From: Bin87 sp965116785
Lineage (GTDB): Bacteria > Chloroflexota > Dehalococcoidia > Lucifugimonadales > UBA3495
Direction: 5' to 3'
Assembly: GCA_965116785.1 (NCBI GenBank)
Contig: OZ220731.1
Coordinates: forward strand, 3,782,001 to 3,846,000
Length of the DNA stretch: 64,000 bases
Shown: piece by piece, positions 8,651 through 17,644 of the stretch
How the letters are laid out: every line of letters starts with the position of its first letter
Numbering within the stretch: position 1 is the stretch's first letter
Made by a program: the position numbers and the translations under genes
Notes under the pieces: model-generated
Told to the model about the DNA's origin: nothing
The model's input: only the letters and a program-made list of their open reading frames with translations
Database searches by the model: none

Positions 8651-9631
8651 ATGCAGGTAATAGTCTCCGGCTCTCTCGCCATAGATCGCATCATGACCTT
8701 CAGCGGTCGTTTCGGCGACCACATCGTTCCCGAGCGAATCCACCAGATCAACCTCAGCTTTACGGTGGACGGCTTCAACGCCTACTTCGGAGGCACGGCC
8801 GGCAACATCGCCTACTCGCTGGCCATGCTGGGTCAGGAACCCCGTATCGCTGCTGCCATCGGTTCCGATTACCGCGACTATTTCACGTGGTTCGCCGACA
8901 ACGGCATCGCAACGGATGACATCCGCATAGTAAACGAAGAGGCGACCGCGTCGGCGTTCATCGTCACCGATCTCGCCGACAACCAGATCACCGGGTTCAA
9001 TCCCGGTGCAATGAAGCACGCTGCCGGCTTCGATTTCGGCAAGGTAACCCCCGCCGACGCGATCAACATCGTCGGCCCGGGCAACCTCGACGACATGGCC
9101 AACTTCACCGCCGATGCCTACCGCGCCGGCATCTACACCATTTTCGATCCCGGCCAGTCGCTTCCCGCGTGGGACGCGGACGGGCTCACCGCCTGCATCT
9201 CCAACTCCCACCTGCTGATAGCCAACGACTACGAAATGGCGCTCATTTCGGAGAAGACCGGGAGTGACGACGCCGGGTTGCTGGAGCTTACCGGCGTCCT
9301 GGTTACCACGCTGGGTGAGCAGGGAGTACGCGTCACCATCCCCGAGGGGCAGGCGATTGTTCCACCCGTCAGCACCGACAACGTGGTTGACCCCACCGGC
9401 GCCGGAGACGCCTTCCGCGGCGGTTTGATCCTGGGTCTGGTTCACCCGGTGATCGCCGCCCATGCCAACGAAGGCGGCAGTTTTGCCTCGATCACGCTCC
9501 GTCAGCTCGAGCGGGCCGCCCAGATTGGCGCGGCGTGCGCCCATTTTGCCATTCAGCAGCCCGGCACACAGGAGTACCGCTACAGCAGGGAAGAACTGGA
9601 TGCGGTGCTGGAGCGCGCCTACGGCAGCTGA
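8651..9631 (+). CDS. PfkB family carbohydrate/nucleoside kinase
   Basis: 326 residues, ATG after AAAGGA. It has the N-terminal PfkB glycine motif GGTAGNIAYSLAMLG and the C-terminal ATP/catalytic motif DPTGAGDAFRGG with the base Asp. The MQVIVSGSLAIDRIM start and overall layout resemble the adenosine-kinase-like/ribokinase subgroup. It phosphorylates a sugar or nucleoside hydroxyl; the substrate cannot be chosen from sequence. It converges on the SDR at 9674. Confidence 0.92.
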   Translation: MQVIVSGSLAIDRIMTFSGRFGDHIVPERIHQINLSFTVDGFNAYFGGTAGNIAYSLAMLGQEPRIAAAIGSDYRDYFTWFADNGIATDDIRIVNEEATASAFIVTDLADNQITGFNPGAMKHAAGFDFGKVTPADAINIVGPGNLDDMANFTADAYRAGIYTIFDPGQSLPAWDADGLTACISNSHLLIANDYEMALISEKTGSDDAGLLELTGVLVTTLGEQGVRVTIPEGQAIVPPVSTDNVVDPTGAGDAFRGGLILGLVHPVIAAHANEGGSFASITLRQLERAAQIGAACAHFAIQQPGTQEYRYSREELDAVLERAYGS

Positions 9632-9673
9632 TCCGGCGCCACCGGCCGCGCGACCGGAAATAGCAGCGCGGCG

Positions 9674-10441
9674 CTACACGATATAACGCCCGCCCACCAC
9701 GTTCATGCGGTCGCCGGTGATGTAGGACGACTCGTCGCTGGCGTAGAAGAGGCACGCATTGGCAATGTCCTGCACCGTGCCCTGGCGACCTAGCGGTATT
9801 TCCTTCAGGTGTTGGCCCGAGCCGCGGGCCACGTCCTGGAACTCCGGATACCACTCCGGGTGGGCGCGAGTCGTGTCGGTTGAGCCGGGGTTGACCAGGT
9901 TGGCGCGCACGCCGTACTGGGCACACTCGGCGGCAACCGCACGGATCAGGCCCAGCAGGCCGGTTTTGGCCGTGGTGACTATCGCGGTGTCGGGCCGGCC
10001 GGTGATGGCGGACTGCCCGCCCAGTCCGATGATGCTCCCGGACTGTTGCTCGATCATGCCGGGCAGAACGGAGTGGATCAGGTAGAACGCGGAGTGGAGG
10101 TTGGTCGCCATGACGCTCTGCCACTCCTCCACCGTCACTTCCAGGATGGGTTTGTGCGGGCGCACCGCCACGTTGCTCACCAGCACGTCCACCGTCCCTA
10201 AGGCATCGATGCCTTCGGCGACCATATCGGCCACGCGGTCGGGGTCCGCCACGTCGCCGATGACCGTATGGGTCTGGACGCCCAGTTCGCGGCATTCGGC
10301 CGCCACGGCCTCCAGTTCCTCGGCCGACTGCCGGGTGTTCAGGATCAGGTTGGCGCCCTCGCGGGCGAAGGTCCGCGCGATTTCGGCGCCGATGTTGCGG
10401 CTCGCGCCGGTGATCAGAGCGGTCTTGTTTTCCAGTCGCAT
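9674..10441 (-). CDS. SDR family protein lacking the catalytic tyrosine
   Basis: 255 residues. TGASRNIGAEIAR gives a complete nucleotide-binding loop, but NNAG is replaced by SNVA. At the active site the expected Y-x-x-x-K reads V-T-T-A-K, so the catalytic Tyr is Val while Lys is kept. The C-terminus has the normal ITGDRMNVVGG ending. Family knowledge says Tyr is the proton donor, so the enzyme is either a divergent subfamily or not a standard reductase. It is the first gene after the dpp ATPases on this strand but may be separate. Confidence 0.88.
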   Translation of the reverse strand: MRLENKTALITGASRNIGAEIARTFAREGANLILNTRQSAEELEAVAAECRELGVQTHTVIGDVADPDRVADMVAEGIDALGTVDVLVSNVAVRPHKPILEVTVEEWQSVMATNLHSAFYLIHSVLPGMIEQQSGSIIGLGGQSAITGRPDTAIVTTAKTGLLGLIRAVAAECAQYGVRANLVNPGSTDTTRAHPEWYPEFQDVARGSGQHLKEIPLGRQGTVQDIANACLFYASDESSYITGDRMNVVGGRYIV

Positions 10442-10517
10442 CCAGCGATTCCTCCGTCAAAAAGCCCGGGGCGTTCTTTCGTCCTCCCCGGGCACAATCG
10501 GTGTGATATTGCGCGGT

Positions 10518-11558
10518 CTAGTACGGGCCATACCCCGGCACGTTGATGCAGGCCGCGATGTGGTCGGGCAGCACTTCCCGGGCCTCGGGGTTCACCCGGG
10601 AACAGTCGTCCGTAGCGATCGGACACCGCGGGTGGAAGACGCAACCGCTGGGCGGGTTCACCGGGCTGGGCACCTCGCCTGAAAGGATGATCCGTTCCCG
10701 CTGGGCGTCCAGCACCGGGTCGGGAATCGGCACCGCCGATAGCAGCGCGCGGGTGTAAGGGTGTTGTGGGTTCTCGTAGATGGCGTTGCGGTCGGCGACC
10801 TCAACGATCTTGCCCAGATACATCACCGCGACGCGGTCGCTGATGTGGCGCACCACCGAAAGGTCGTGAGCGATGAACAGGTAAGTCAGGTCGTACCGCT
10901 CCTGCAGGTCTTCCAGCAGGTTGATGATCTGCGCCTGGATGGACACGTCCAAAGCCGAAACCGGCTCGTCGCAGACGATGAAGTCCGGGTCGACGCTGAG
11001 CGCGCGGGCGACCCCGATGCGCTGGCGCTGTCCGCCGCTGAACTCGTGCGGGAACCGGTCGGCCATGTAGGGGTTCAAGCCCACGTTGTTGAGGAGCTCA
11101 GCCACCCGCTCGCGGTACTCCCGCTTGTTGTTGACCAGCCCGTGCACCGCCAGGGGTTCGCCGATGATGTTGCCGGCGGTCATCCTCGGGTTGAGCGAGC
11201 TGTAGGGGTCCTGGAAGATAATCTGCATCTGACGGCGCATCGCTCGCATCTGGCCGGTTTTGGCCTGGGCGATTTCAACGCCGTTGAACCAGATCTGCCC
11301 GTCGGTGGGGCGGTAGAGACGCAGGATGCAGCGGCCGGTGGTGGTCTTGCCGCAACCCGACTCGCCCACCATGCCCAGGGTCTCGCCGCGGCGCACCGTG
11401 AAGTCGACACCGTCAACGGCTTTGATGTAGGCAACCGCTCGTTGGAACAGGATGCCCGAGGTCACCGGAAAGTGCATCTTGAGGCCGCGAACGTCCAGCA
11501 GCACGTCTTCTGCTACCGGCGTCGTGGCGGCGGTTTGGGGCATCTCAGCAGTGGTCAT
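10518..11558 (-). CDS. Peptide ABC transporter ATP-binding protein (OppF/DppF type)
   Basis: 346 residues. Walker A GESGCGKTTTGR, Q-loop FQDPYSSLNPR, signature FSGGQRQRIGVARAL, Walker B FIVCDEPVSALD and H-loop FIAHDLSVV are all intact. The C-terminal oligopeptide domain includes CVFHPRCPIA. It pairs with the DppD-type ATPase just upstream on the same strand to power the permeases encoded at 17.6-19.7 kb on the other strand. Confidence 0.95.
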   Translation of the reverse strand: MTTAEMPQTAATTPVAEDVLLDVRGLKMHFPVTSGILFQRAVAYIKAVDGVDFTVRRGETLGMVGESGCGKTTTGRCILRLYRPTDGQIWFNGVEIAQAKTGQMRAMRRQMQIIFQDPYSSLNPRMTAGNIIGEPLAVHGLVNNKREYRERVAELLNNVGLNPYMADRFPHEFSGGQRQRIGVARALSVDPDFIVCDEPVSALDVSIQAQIINLLEDLQERYDLTYLFIAHDLSVVRHISDRVAVMYLGKIVEVADRNAIYENPQHPYTRALLSAVPIPDPVLDAQRERIILSGEVPSPVNPPSGCVFHPRCPIATDDCSRVNPEAREVLPDHIAACINVPGYGPY

Positions 11559-11625
11559 CGTGAAACTCCCTTTTCAGGACCGTAATTTCCACTTGAAACC
11601 GAATGACGACGGTCGGAGCGGCATC

Positions 11626-12669
11626 CTAGGCGGTTCCCATGGCGTAACTCAGAGCTTGCACGCCCAGGATTTCTGAACGCCAGCAGGCCGACACGTGAGG
11701 TTCTTCAGCATTGTTGCTCTCCACCGGCATGAGCGGCGGGGCTTCCGTGACGCACTTGTCGATGGCAAAGCGGCAGCGCGAGCGGAAGGAGCACCCCTGA
11801 GGCAGGTTGACCAGGTCTGGCGGTTGACCTTCGATCGGCACCAACTTGGCCGCCTGACCCTCGTCATCGGTCAGTCGCTGATCCAACCGCGGCACCGAAT
11901 CCAGCAAACCAACCGTGTAGGGATGGCGAGGATTGGTATAGATCTCGAACGCCGAACCGCGTTCGATGATCTTGCCGGCGTACATCACGTTCACCCGGTC
12001 GGCGTAGCGGGCGACGACGCCCAGGTTGTGCGTGATGATGATCAGGGCGACGCCCAAGTCCTGGGTCAGGGACTTCATCAACTCCAGGATCTGGGCTTGA
12101 ATGGTTACGTCCAGCGCGGTGGTCGGCTCGTCCGCGATGATGAGTTGCGGGTTGCAACTCAGGGCCATTGCGATCATGACGCGCTGGCGCATGCCTCCGC
12201 TGAACTGGTGAGGGTACTGGCGGATGCGGCGTTCGGGGTCGGGGATACCCACGCGAGCGAGCAGGTCGACCGCGTCCCGGCGCGCCTCGTCGCGGCTCTT
12301 GCCCATGTGCAACTGGATGGTTTCGGTCAACTGCCGGTCCAGCGTCAGCACCGGGTTCAGGGAGGTCATGGGTTCCTGGAACACCATCGCCATCTTCGCC
12401 CCGCGTATCCGGCGCATGTCGTCCATGTCGATCTGCAGGATGTCTTCCCCGTCGAAAAGGACCTCGCCTCCAACTGTCTTTCCGGGCGGGTCGGGAATGA
12501 GGCGCATGAGGGAAAGCGCGCTCACGCTCTTTCCACAGCCGCTCTCGCCGACCAGCCCCAGTGTTTCGCCCGGCATTATCTCATAAGACACGTCGTCAAC
12601 GGCTTTGACAACGCCTTCGTAGGTGAAAAAGTACGTTTGCAGGTTCTTAACTTCAAGCAGCGGGTCCAC
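11626..12669 (-). CDS. Peptide ABC transporter ATP-binding protein (OppD/DppD type)
   Basis: 347 residues. Walker A GESGCGKSVSA, FQEPMTSLNPV Q-loop, signature FSGGMRQRVMIAMAL, Walker B LIIADEPTTALD and IITHNLGVV are intact. The C-terminal domain has the CSFRSRCRFAIDKC cysteine motif typical of the oligopeptide ATPases. It lies 67 bp upstream of the OppF-type gene and is transcribed with it. The 218 bp upstream (12670-12887) hold no gene and probably carry the promoter. Confidence 0.95.
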   Translation of the reverse strand: MDPLLEVKNLQTYFFTYEGVVKAVDDVSYEIMPGETLGLVGESGCGKSVSALSLMRLIPDPPGKTVGGEVLFDGEDILQIDMDDMRRIRGAKMAMVFQEPMTSLNPVLTLDRQLTETIQLHMGKSRDEARRDAVDLLARVGIPDPERRIRQYPHQFSGGMRQRVMIAMALSCNPQLIIADEPTTALDVTIQAQILELMKSLTQDLGVALIIITHNLGVVARYADRVNVMYAGKIIERGSAFEIYTNPRHPYTVGLLDSVPRLDQRLTDDEGQAAKLVPIEGQPPDLVNLPQGCSFRSRCRFAIDKCVTEAPPLMPVESNNAEEPHVSACWRSEILGVQALSYAMGTA

Positions 12670-12887
12670 TGCAACGCTCCTTATCCGGTGGTGATTGGCG
12701 CGGCGGCCAATCTAGCGGCGGTCTGGATACGGATTCTGGATATATTCCTCACTCGTCTGCCAGCCTATATTTCGAGAATCTACGGATGAGCCAAATTACC
12801 ATAGGCTGCATACTGCTGCAAGCAAAATGGCAGGTGACGGGCCCGGTACCTCCCGCGATTCACTCGCAATTTCCCTTATCAAACGCG

Positions 12888-14168
12888 TCAGTACACCACC
12901 TGCTGCGCGACCAGTTCACCGATGTGCGCCTGATCCATTCCCAACAGTTGCTGCAGCACGTAGTCGTTGTGCTGCCCCAACAGCGGAGCCGGCGCGCGCA
13001 CCGACCCGGGAGTGTCACTGAGTCTCCAGGGCACTCCGTACACCATCTCGGCGCCGACGTGAGGGTGGTCAATCTCCACGTAGGTCTCCCTGGCGTTCAG
13101 ATGAGGGTCGGCGAACTGATCGGCGATGTTCATCACCGGCATCGCCGCCACTCCCACCGCCTGCAACCTGTCGACTACCTGCTGCGGGCTGAGGTTGCGC
13201 GTCCACCGCGCGACGAGTTCGTCCAGGTCACGCCGGTTGCTCCATCTGGAAGATTTGTCAGCGAACCTCGCGTCGCCGGTCAGGCCGGAGCAACCAGCGC
13301 CATCGACCTCGATGACGCCGGCCAACGCCCGCCACTCCTCTTCGGTGCGAACGGCGATGGCGACCCAGGCGTCCTCACCGGCGCAGGGGTAATTGTTGTG
13401 CGGCGCGAAGTCGTGGTCGTCGTTGCCGGGGGGAACCGGATTCTGGCCGGTCATCTGGTACTCCAGCATGGGCACTCCCAGCAACGCGGCCGTGCCCTCA
13501 AGGTGGGCGGCTTCCACGTACTGCCCTTCGCCCGTGCGGTTGCGGTGACGCAGCGCCGCCGCCACTCCCAGGGCGGCGCACAGGGCGGCCACCGTGTCGC
13601 TCCAGGCCGCCTGCAGTTCGCCGACCAATGGCTCCCCTTCTTCCGGCGCGTAACCCACCAGGCTCATCATGCCCGACATGGCCTGGATGATCGGCGCGTA
13701 GGCCACCATGTCCCGGAGCGGTCCGGTATCGCCGAAGGCCGGCATGGAGGCCACGATGATGTCGGGTTTGACGGTGCGGAGGCTGGCGTAGTCCATGCCC
13801 AGCCTTTCCAGCACTCCCGGCGAGAAGTTCGCCAGCACCACGTCGCTGATCGACGCCAGCCCTTGCAGGATGCCGCGTGCCGTTGCGGTGCGCAGGTTCA
13901 GCGTGACGCTGAGCTTGTTGCGGTTGAGCCCATGAAACACCGGCTGCAATTCGGGCCAGAGGCCGCGGTCTCCGCCGGTCAGATCGTCACCGACCATCGG
14001 CCGCCCCAATCGCATCCCGTCCATGCGCGCCCGGCTCTCCACCTTGATCACCTCGGCGCCCATGTCCGCCAGCAGGTGTCCCGCCATCGGTCCAGCCCAG
14101 GCGGAGCCCAGGTCCACCACGCGCACGTTGTGCAAAGGGGGGCGAGGCATCTGACGACCTGGTTCCAT
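12888..14168 (-). CDS. CaiB/BaiF class III CoA-transferase
   Basis: 426 residues from the ATG at 14168, which overlaps the TGA of the upstream CoA-transferase by one base. N-terminal VRVVDLGSAWAGPMAGHLLADMGAEVIKVES and LNRNKLSVTLNLRT are family hallmarks; GDTGPLRDMVAY and a C-terminal PAPLLGQHNDYVL repeat the family pattern. It moves CoA between an acyl-CoA and a free acid through a covalent Asp-CoA intermediate. Tandem pairs in this family often form heteromers (for example BbsEF or SmtAB); that this pair does so is inference. Confidence 0.92.
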   Translation of the reverse strand: MEPGRQMPRPPLHNVRVVDLGSAWAGPMAGHLLADMGAEVIKVESRARMDGMRLGRPMVGDDLTGGDRGLWPELQPVFHGLNRNKLSVTLNLRTATARGILQGLASISDVVLANFSPGVLERLGMDYASLRTVKPDIIVASMPAFGDTGPLRDMVAYAPIIQAMSGMMSLVGYAPEEGEPLVGELQAAWSDTVAALCAALGVAAALRHRNRTGEGQYVEAAHLEGTAALLGVPMLEYQMTGQNPVPPGNDDHDFAPHNNYPCAGEDAWVAIAVRTEEEWRALAGVIEVDGAGCSGLTGDARFADKSSRWSNRRDLDELVARWTRNLSPQQVVDRLQAVGVAAMPVMNIADQFADPHLNARETYVEIDHPHVGAEMVYGVPWRLSDTPGSVRAPAPLLGQHNDYVLQQLLGMDQAHIGELVAQQVVY

Positions 14169-15391
14169 CACCCGCCGAGCAGTTCGGCGTTGTGCTGTCC
14201 CAGCAGCGGCGCGGGGCGAACGACGCGGCACGGCGAGCCGTGCAGGCGCACGGGAGCGCCGGGGTAGCGATAGCCGCCGGCGTCGGGGTGTTCCGATTCG
14301 ACGAACCAGTCGCGCTGGTGGAGGTGTGGCATTTCCAGCGCCTCATCCATGGTCAGCACCGGGGCGCAGGGGATGCGGTTATCCAGGCACAGGCGCAGGA
14401 TTTCCTCCTTGTCGTGCTCCATAAACCAGGGCGCGATCAGGTTTTCCGCCTCCTCCGGGTATTGATCGCTCATCGCGCGCCGGTCCCGGTAGCGCGGGTT
14501 CTCGGTCCAGTCCGGATCTCCCATCAGGTGCAGGAACCGCTGGTACTGTTCCATCTGCGGCGCGTCGATACATACGTAGCCGTCACGGCACGGCAGGACA
14601 CAGTTGGGAAACAGGCCGAGGCGCATCCGGTTTCCCGAACGCGAGCCGGCGATCCCGCGGTAGATGAATGTGGGCAGATGGTAGCCGGTCAGCAACGTGC
14701 TGATCACCCCCGAATCGGCAACGTCGATGTATTGCCCACCGGCCTGTTCAGGGTCGCCGGTCAGGTTCGACTCCAGGGCCAGCAAAGCGACAATTGCGGC
14801 GTAGGCTCCGCCGAGGCCGGCGAGATATCCCGCCTGACGGTCCGGCGTCGTGAGCGGTTCCCGGTGCGGGTGCCCCGTGCCGAAACTCATGCCGCTCAGG
14901 GCGTTCACCTGCAGGTCGTAGCCGGCGTAGTCCCGGTAGTCGCCGGTGCGGCCGTAGGGAGAGATCGACACGGTGATCAGATGGGGATGCCTGACCTTCA
15001 ACTCCCCTGCCGTTATGCCGGCGGTTGTCAGCGTGGAGTGGGCCTGGTTTTCGACGAATATGTCCGTGTTCGCCAGCAGGCGGTGGAGCCTGTCCAAGCC
15101 TTCCGGTTCGTTGGTGTCGAGGGTCACCCCTCGCTTGCCCAGGTTGGCGAACAGGAACAGCCCGCTGCGCTCGACATGCTGCAGTCCGGCGGGGAATGGT
15201 CCGACGCGGCGCGCGGCATCGCCTTCGGGCGGCTCTACCTTGACGACATCCGCTCCCATTTCCGCCAGGACCTTGGCACAAAACGGCGCCGATACCATCT
15301 CCCCCCACTCGACAACCCGGACGCCTTCCAAGGGCGCGGGCGATTGGTCGGAAATCGGGAGTGACGGAGGCGTTGACGACGTGGATGACAT
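14168..15391 (-). CDS. CaiB/BaiF class III CoA-transferase
   Basis: 407 residues from the ATG at 15391; a TTG at 15409 in the same frame is less likely. GVRVVEWGEMVSAPFCAKVL, ADVVKVEPPEGDAARR, NLGKRGVTLDTNEPEG and the closing RPAPLLGQHNAELLGG identify the family. It is coupled to the next CoA-transferase by TGATG. Neighbours on both sides are parts of one peptide-type transporter, suggesting uptake of an acid that is then activated as a CoA ester; the compound is unknown. Confidence 0.92.
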   Translation of the reverse strand: MSSTSSTPPSLPISDQSPAPLEGVRVVEWGEMVSAPFCAKVLAEMGADVVKVEPPEGDAARRVGPFPAGLQHVERSGLFLFANLGKRGVTLDTNEPEGLDRLHRLLANTDIFVENQAHSTLTTAGITAGELKVRHPHLITVSISPYGRTGDYRDYAGYDLQVNALSGMSFGTGHPHREPLTTPDRQAGYLAGLGGAYAAIVALLALESNLTGDPEQAGGQYIDVADSGVISTLLTGYHLPTFIYRGIAGSRSGNRMRLGLFPNCVLPCRDGYVCIDAPQMEQYQRFLHLMGDPDWTENPRYRDRRAMSDQYPEEAENLIAPWFMEHDKEEILRLCLDNRIPCAPVLTMDEALEMPHLHQRDWFVESEHPDAGGYRYPGAPVRLHGSPCRVVRPAPLLGQHNAELLGG

Positions 15392-15732
15392 GACGTGGCA
15401 AACCGCCAATGCGAATATCGATCACCAACAAGATAACCGCGCGGGAGTATATGGTTGCAAATGCGCACGCGCAACGGCAATCCGAAAAGACTTCAACCGA
15501 CGTAAATCCACGCAATCCAACGGGAGGTTCGGCGACATCTGCAAATCGTTGCCCGGTCAACGATATCGCATATTACGCGACTGTCACGCAACGATAGTCA
15601 ACCTGATCGGCATCGATTTAAACATTTTGCGCCAGTCATAGTATCGTAGTTACGAATATTTGACATCAGTTATTGCCGATGCTAATGTTTGGCCGCACAC
15701 GGGAATCCGCTGATTGAAACGGAGGTATCCGC
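15392..15732. other. Divergent intergenic region
   Basis: About 340 bp, AT-richer than its surroundings, between the divergent CoA-transferase operon and the transporter operon. Apart from the plus-strand promoter at 15660-15688 I see no gene. Short direct and inverted ACGATA/TATCGT motifs near 15560-15650 could be regulator sites but are not distinctive. Confidence 0.5.
15660..15688 (+). promoter_or_regulatory. Sigma-70-type promoter for the peptide transporter operon
   Basis: Consensus TTGACA (15660-15665), 17-bp spacer, and TAATGT (15683-15688) preceded by TGC as an extended -10. It lies 45 bp before the binding-protein ATG, which has GGAGG at 15721-15725. Confidence 0.7.
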
Positions 15733-17550
15733 ATGGCAGTTCGCAGTATCCGCAACGCTTCGCGCATCGCCGCAGTTCCCCTGCTGATCGTATTGCTGTC
15801 GGTGATTGTCGCCTGCGGCGGGTCGGCGCCGGAACCGGCCGCGCCGGCAGCAACGGCTGCACCGGCGGCGCCCGCGCAGGCCGCAGCTACCGCTGCCCCC
15901 GAGCCGACTGCCATGCCGGCCATGGCAGATGAGGACAGCTACCTTCACATGGCTGTTACCCCGCTGCCCCAGGACACCTTCTTTCCGTGGTTGGCCACCA
16001 GCAGCGGACACCTGGTGTTCCGGCCCATGTGGGAAAACCTGACCACCATTTCGCCGGACACGGGCGTCTCCACCATCCTGCCCCAGTTGGCCCGGGAATG
16101 GGACGTGAGCCCCGACGCCAGCGAGTACACCTTCTACCTCCAGGAAGGCGTCGAGATGCACCACGGCTGGGGTGAGTTCACCGTCAAGGACCTGATCTTC
16201 ACCATTGACCAGCAGATGTCCGACCCTCTCGCCGGCTGCAAGGGCCCCCTGAAGAAGTTCATGGGGTACGACTCCATGACGGAGATGATCGATGCCGGCA
16301 AGGCGGAGGTCATCGACGACTACACCCTGAAGATGTCGCTGGCCCAACCCCAGGTGGACGTCGCCGACTGGTGGTTCAACATCCTGGTGGTGCCCTGCGC
16401 CGCCGTCCGCAGCTCGGCCCAGCACGCCGAAGAAGGCGACGCGATGTTCGAGAGCGGCCCTGCCGGAACCGGCGGCTTCCAGTTCGTGAACCGCGAGCTC
16501 AAGGAGTACACCGAGTACGAGGCCGTGCCCTACGACCACTGGCGCGTCAACCCCGAGTTCAAGCGCATGCGCATCAGCACCACGCCCGAGGACCTGACCC
16601 GCCTGGCCATGCTGCTCACCGGCGAGGCCAACATGGTCGACATCCCCAAGGTCCTGCACCAGCAGGCTCTTGACGAAGGCATGGAAGTGTTCGAGAGCCC
16701 GCTGCCTTCGGTGGGTCTTACCATCATGCCTTTTGGGCAGTACGAGCTCAGCCAGGTCAACTGGAACCCTGAGACCGAGCCCTGGACGGCAGCCGGCGAG
16801 ACCGGGCGGCTGGTCCGCGAGGCCCTGAACCGCGCCATCGACCGGGAGCAGATCATCAACGAGCTGTTCAAGGGTCGCGGCGAGCCCATGTACAACACCA
16901 TCTTCCACGACACGCTGGAGGGTTGGAACCCCCGCTGGGCCGAGGAATTTGACGAGAAGTACGGCTACGACCCGGAAAAGGCGAAGGCGCTCCTGGACGA
17001 GGCCGGCTTCCCTGGCGACAACGGCCAGAACCGCTTCTCCATGGAAGTCTGGCAATCGAGCCTGCCCGGCCTGCCGGAGACCATCGAGGTGGCGCAGACC
17101 GTTGCCCAGTCCTTCCAGGACATTGGCATCGACACCAAACTGGTGGAAGTGGAGTTCGCCCGCGCGCTGGACGCCTTCCGCGATCAGCACGACGCGCACT
17201 TCATCCTGCCCGTGCGCCAGACCATCCGGCAGATCAACGCTAACGCCCGCATCTACTACTACACCGGCGAGACCAACCCGGAAACCGGCCTGCCCGGCGG
17301 TGGCGTGGCCTACGTCGAGCACCAGATTTATGACGACAACTACGAGGCCCTCTTGAAGGAAACCGACCCGGCCGAACGGCATCGGTTGGCTCAGGAGATG
17401 GGCGACCACATCTATGACAACTACCGCACCATTCCCATCGTCAACATCCGCGCCACGCTGGTGGTGAACCCCGACGAGGTGGCCGAGTACAAGTTCGGCA
17501 GCCTCACCGGCGTGTTCGGCCACCTGGAGTACGCCAAGCGGGCCCAATAG
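15733..17550 (+). CDS. Peptide ABC transporter substrate-binding lipoprotein (SBP family 5)
   Basis: 605 residues. Signal peptide with lipobox VIVACGG (Cys about residue 35), an Ala/Pro-rich linker, then a family 5 binding protein: the PQLAREWDVSPDASEYTFYL block, a GTGGFQF turn, and a NRAIDREQIINELFKGRG segment near residue 375. It captures an oligopeptide or other polar ligand outside the membrane for the DppBC-type permease that follows. The ATPases are encoded on the opposite strand at 10.5-12.7 kb. A gap of 94 bp separates it from the first permease. Confidence 0.93.
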   Translation: MAVRSIRNASRIAAVPLLIVLLSVIVACGGSAPEPAAPAATAAPAAPAQAAATAAPEPTAMPAMADEDSYLHMAVTPLPQDTFFPWLATSSGHLVFRPMWENLTTISPDTGVSTILPQLAREWDVSPDASEYTFYLQEGVEMHHGWGEFTVKDLIFTIDQQMSDPLAGCKGPLKKFMGYDSMTEMIDAGKAEVIDDYTLKMSLAQPQVDVADWWFNILVVPCAAVRSSAQHAEEGDAMFESGPAGTGGFQFVNRELKEYTEYEAVPYDHWRVNPEFKRMRISTTPEDLTRLAMLLTGEANMVDIPKVLHQQALDEGMEVFESPLPSVGLTIMPFGQYELSQVNWNPETEPWTAAGETGRLVREALNRAIDREQIINELFKGRGEPMYNTIFHDTLEGWNPRWAEEFDEKYGYDPEKAKALLDEAGFPGDNGQNRFSMEVWQSSLPGLPETIEVAQTVAQSFQDIGIDTKLVEVEFARALDAFRDQHDAHFILPVRQTIRQINANARIYYYTGETNPETGLPGGGVAYVEHQIYDDNYEALLKETDPAERHRLAQEMGDHIYDNYRTIPIVNIRATLVVNPDEVAEYKFGSLTGVFGHLEYAKRAQ

Positions 17551-17644
17551 GCAAGTCGCGCCCAACACCGATCAACTGGACAGGATCACAAAGCGAGCGC
17601 GCCGGCTCCCCGTTGTGCGCTCACGTTAGGCAAGGGAGACGATA

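Noticed and set aside
15682..17568. 628-codon open frame on the minus strand, opposite the peptide-binding lipoprotein gene
   Set aside because: It mirrors the codon bias of the real gene, is rich in His/Val/Gly/Leu without domain patterns, and the plus strand has promoter, ribosome site, lipobox and family motifs.
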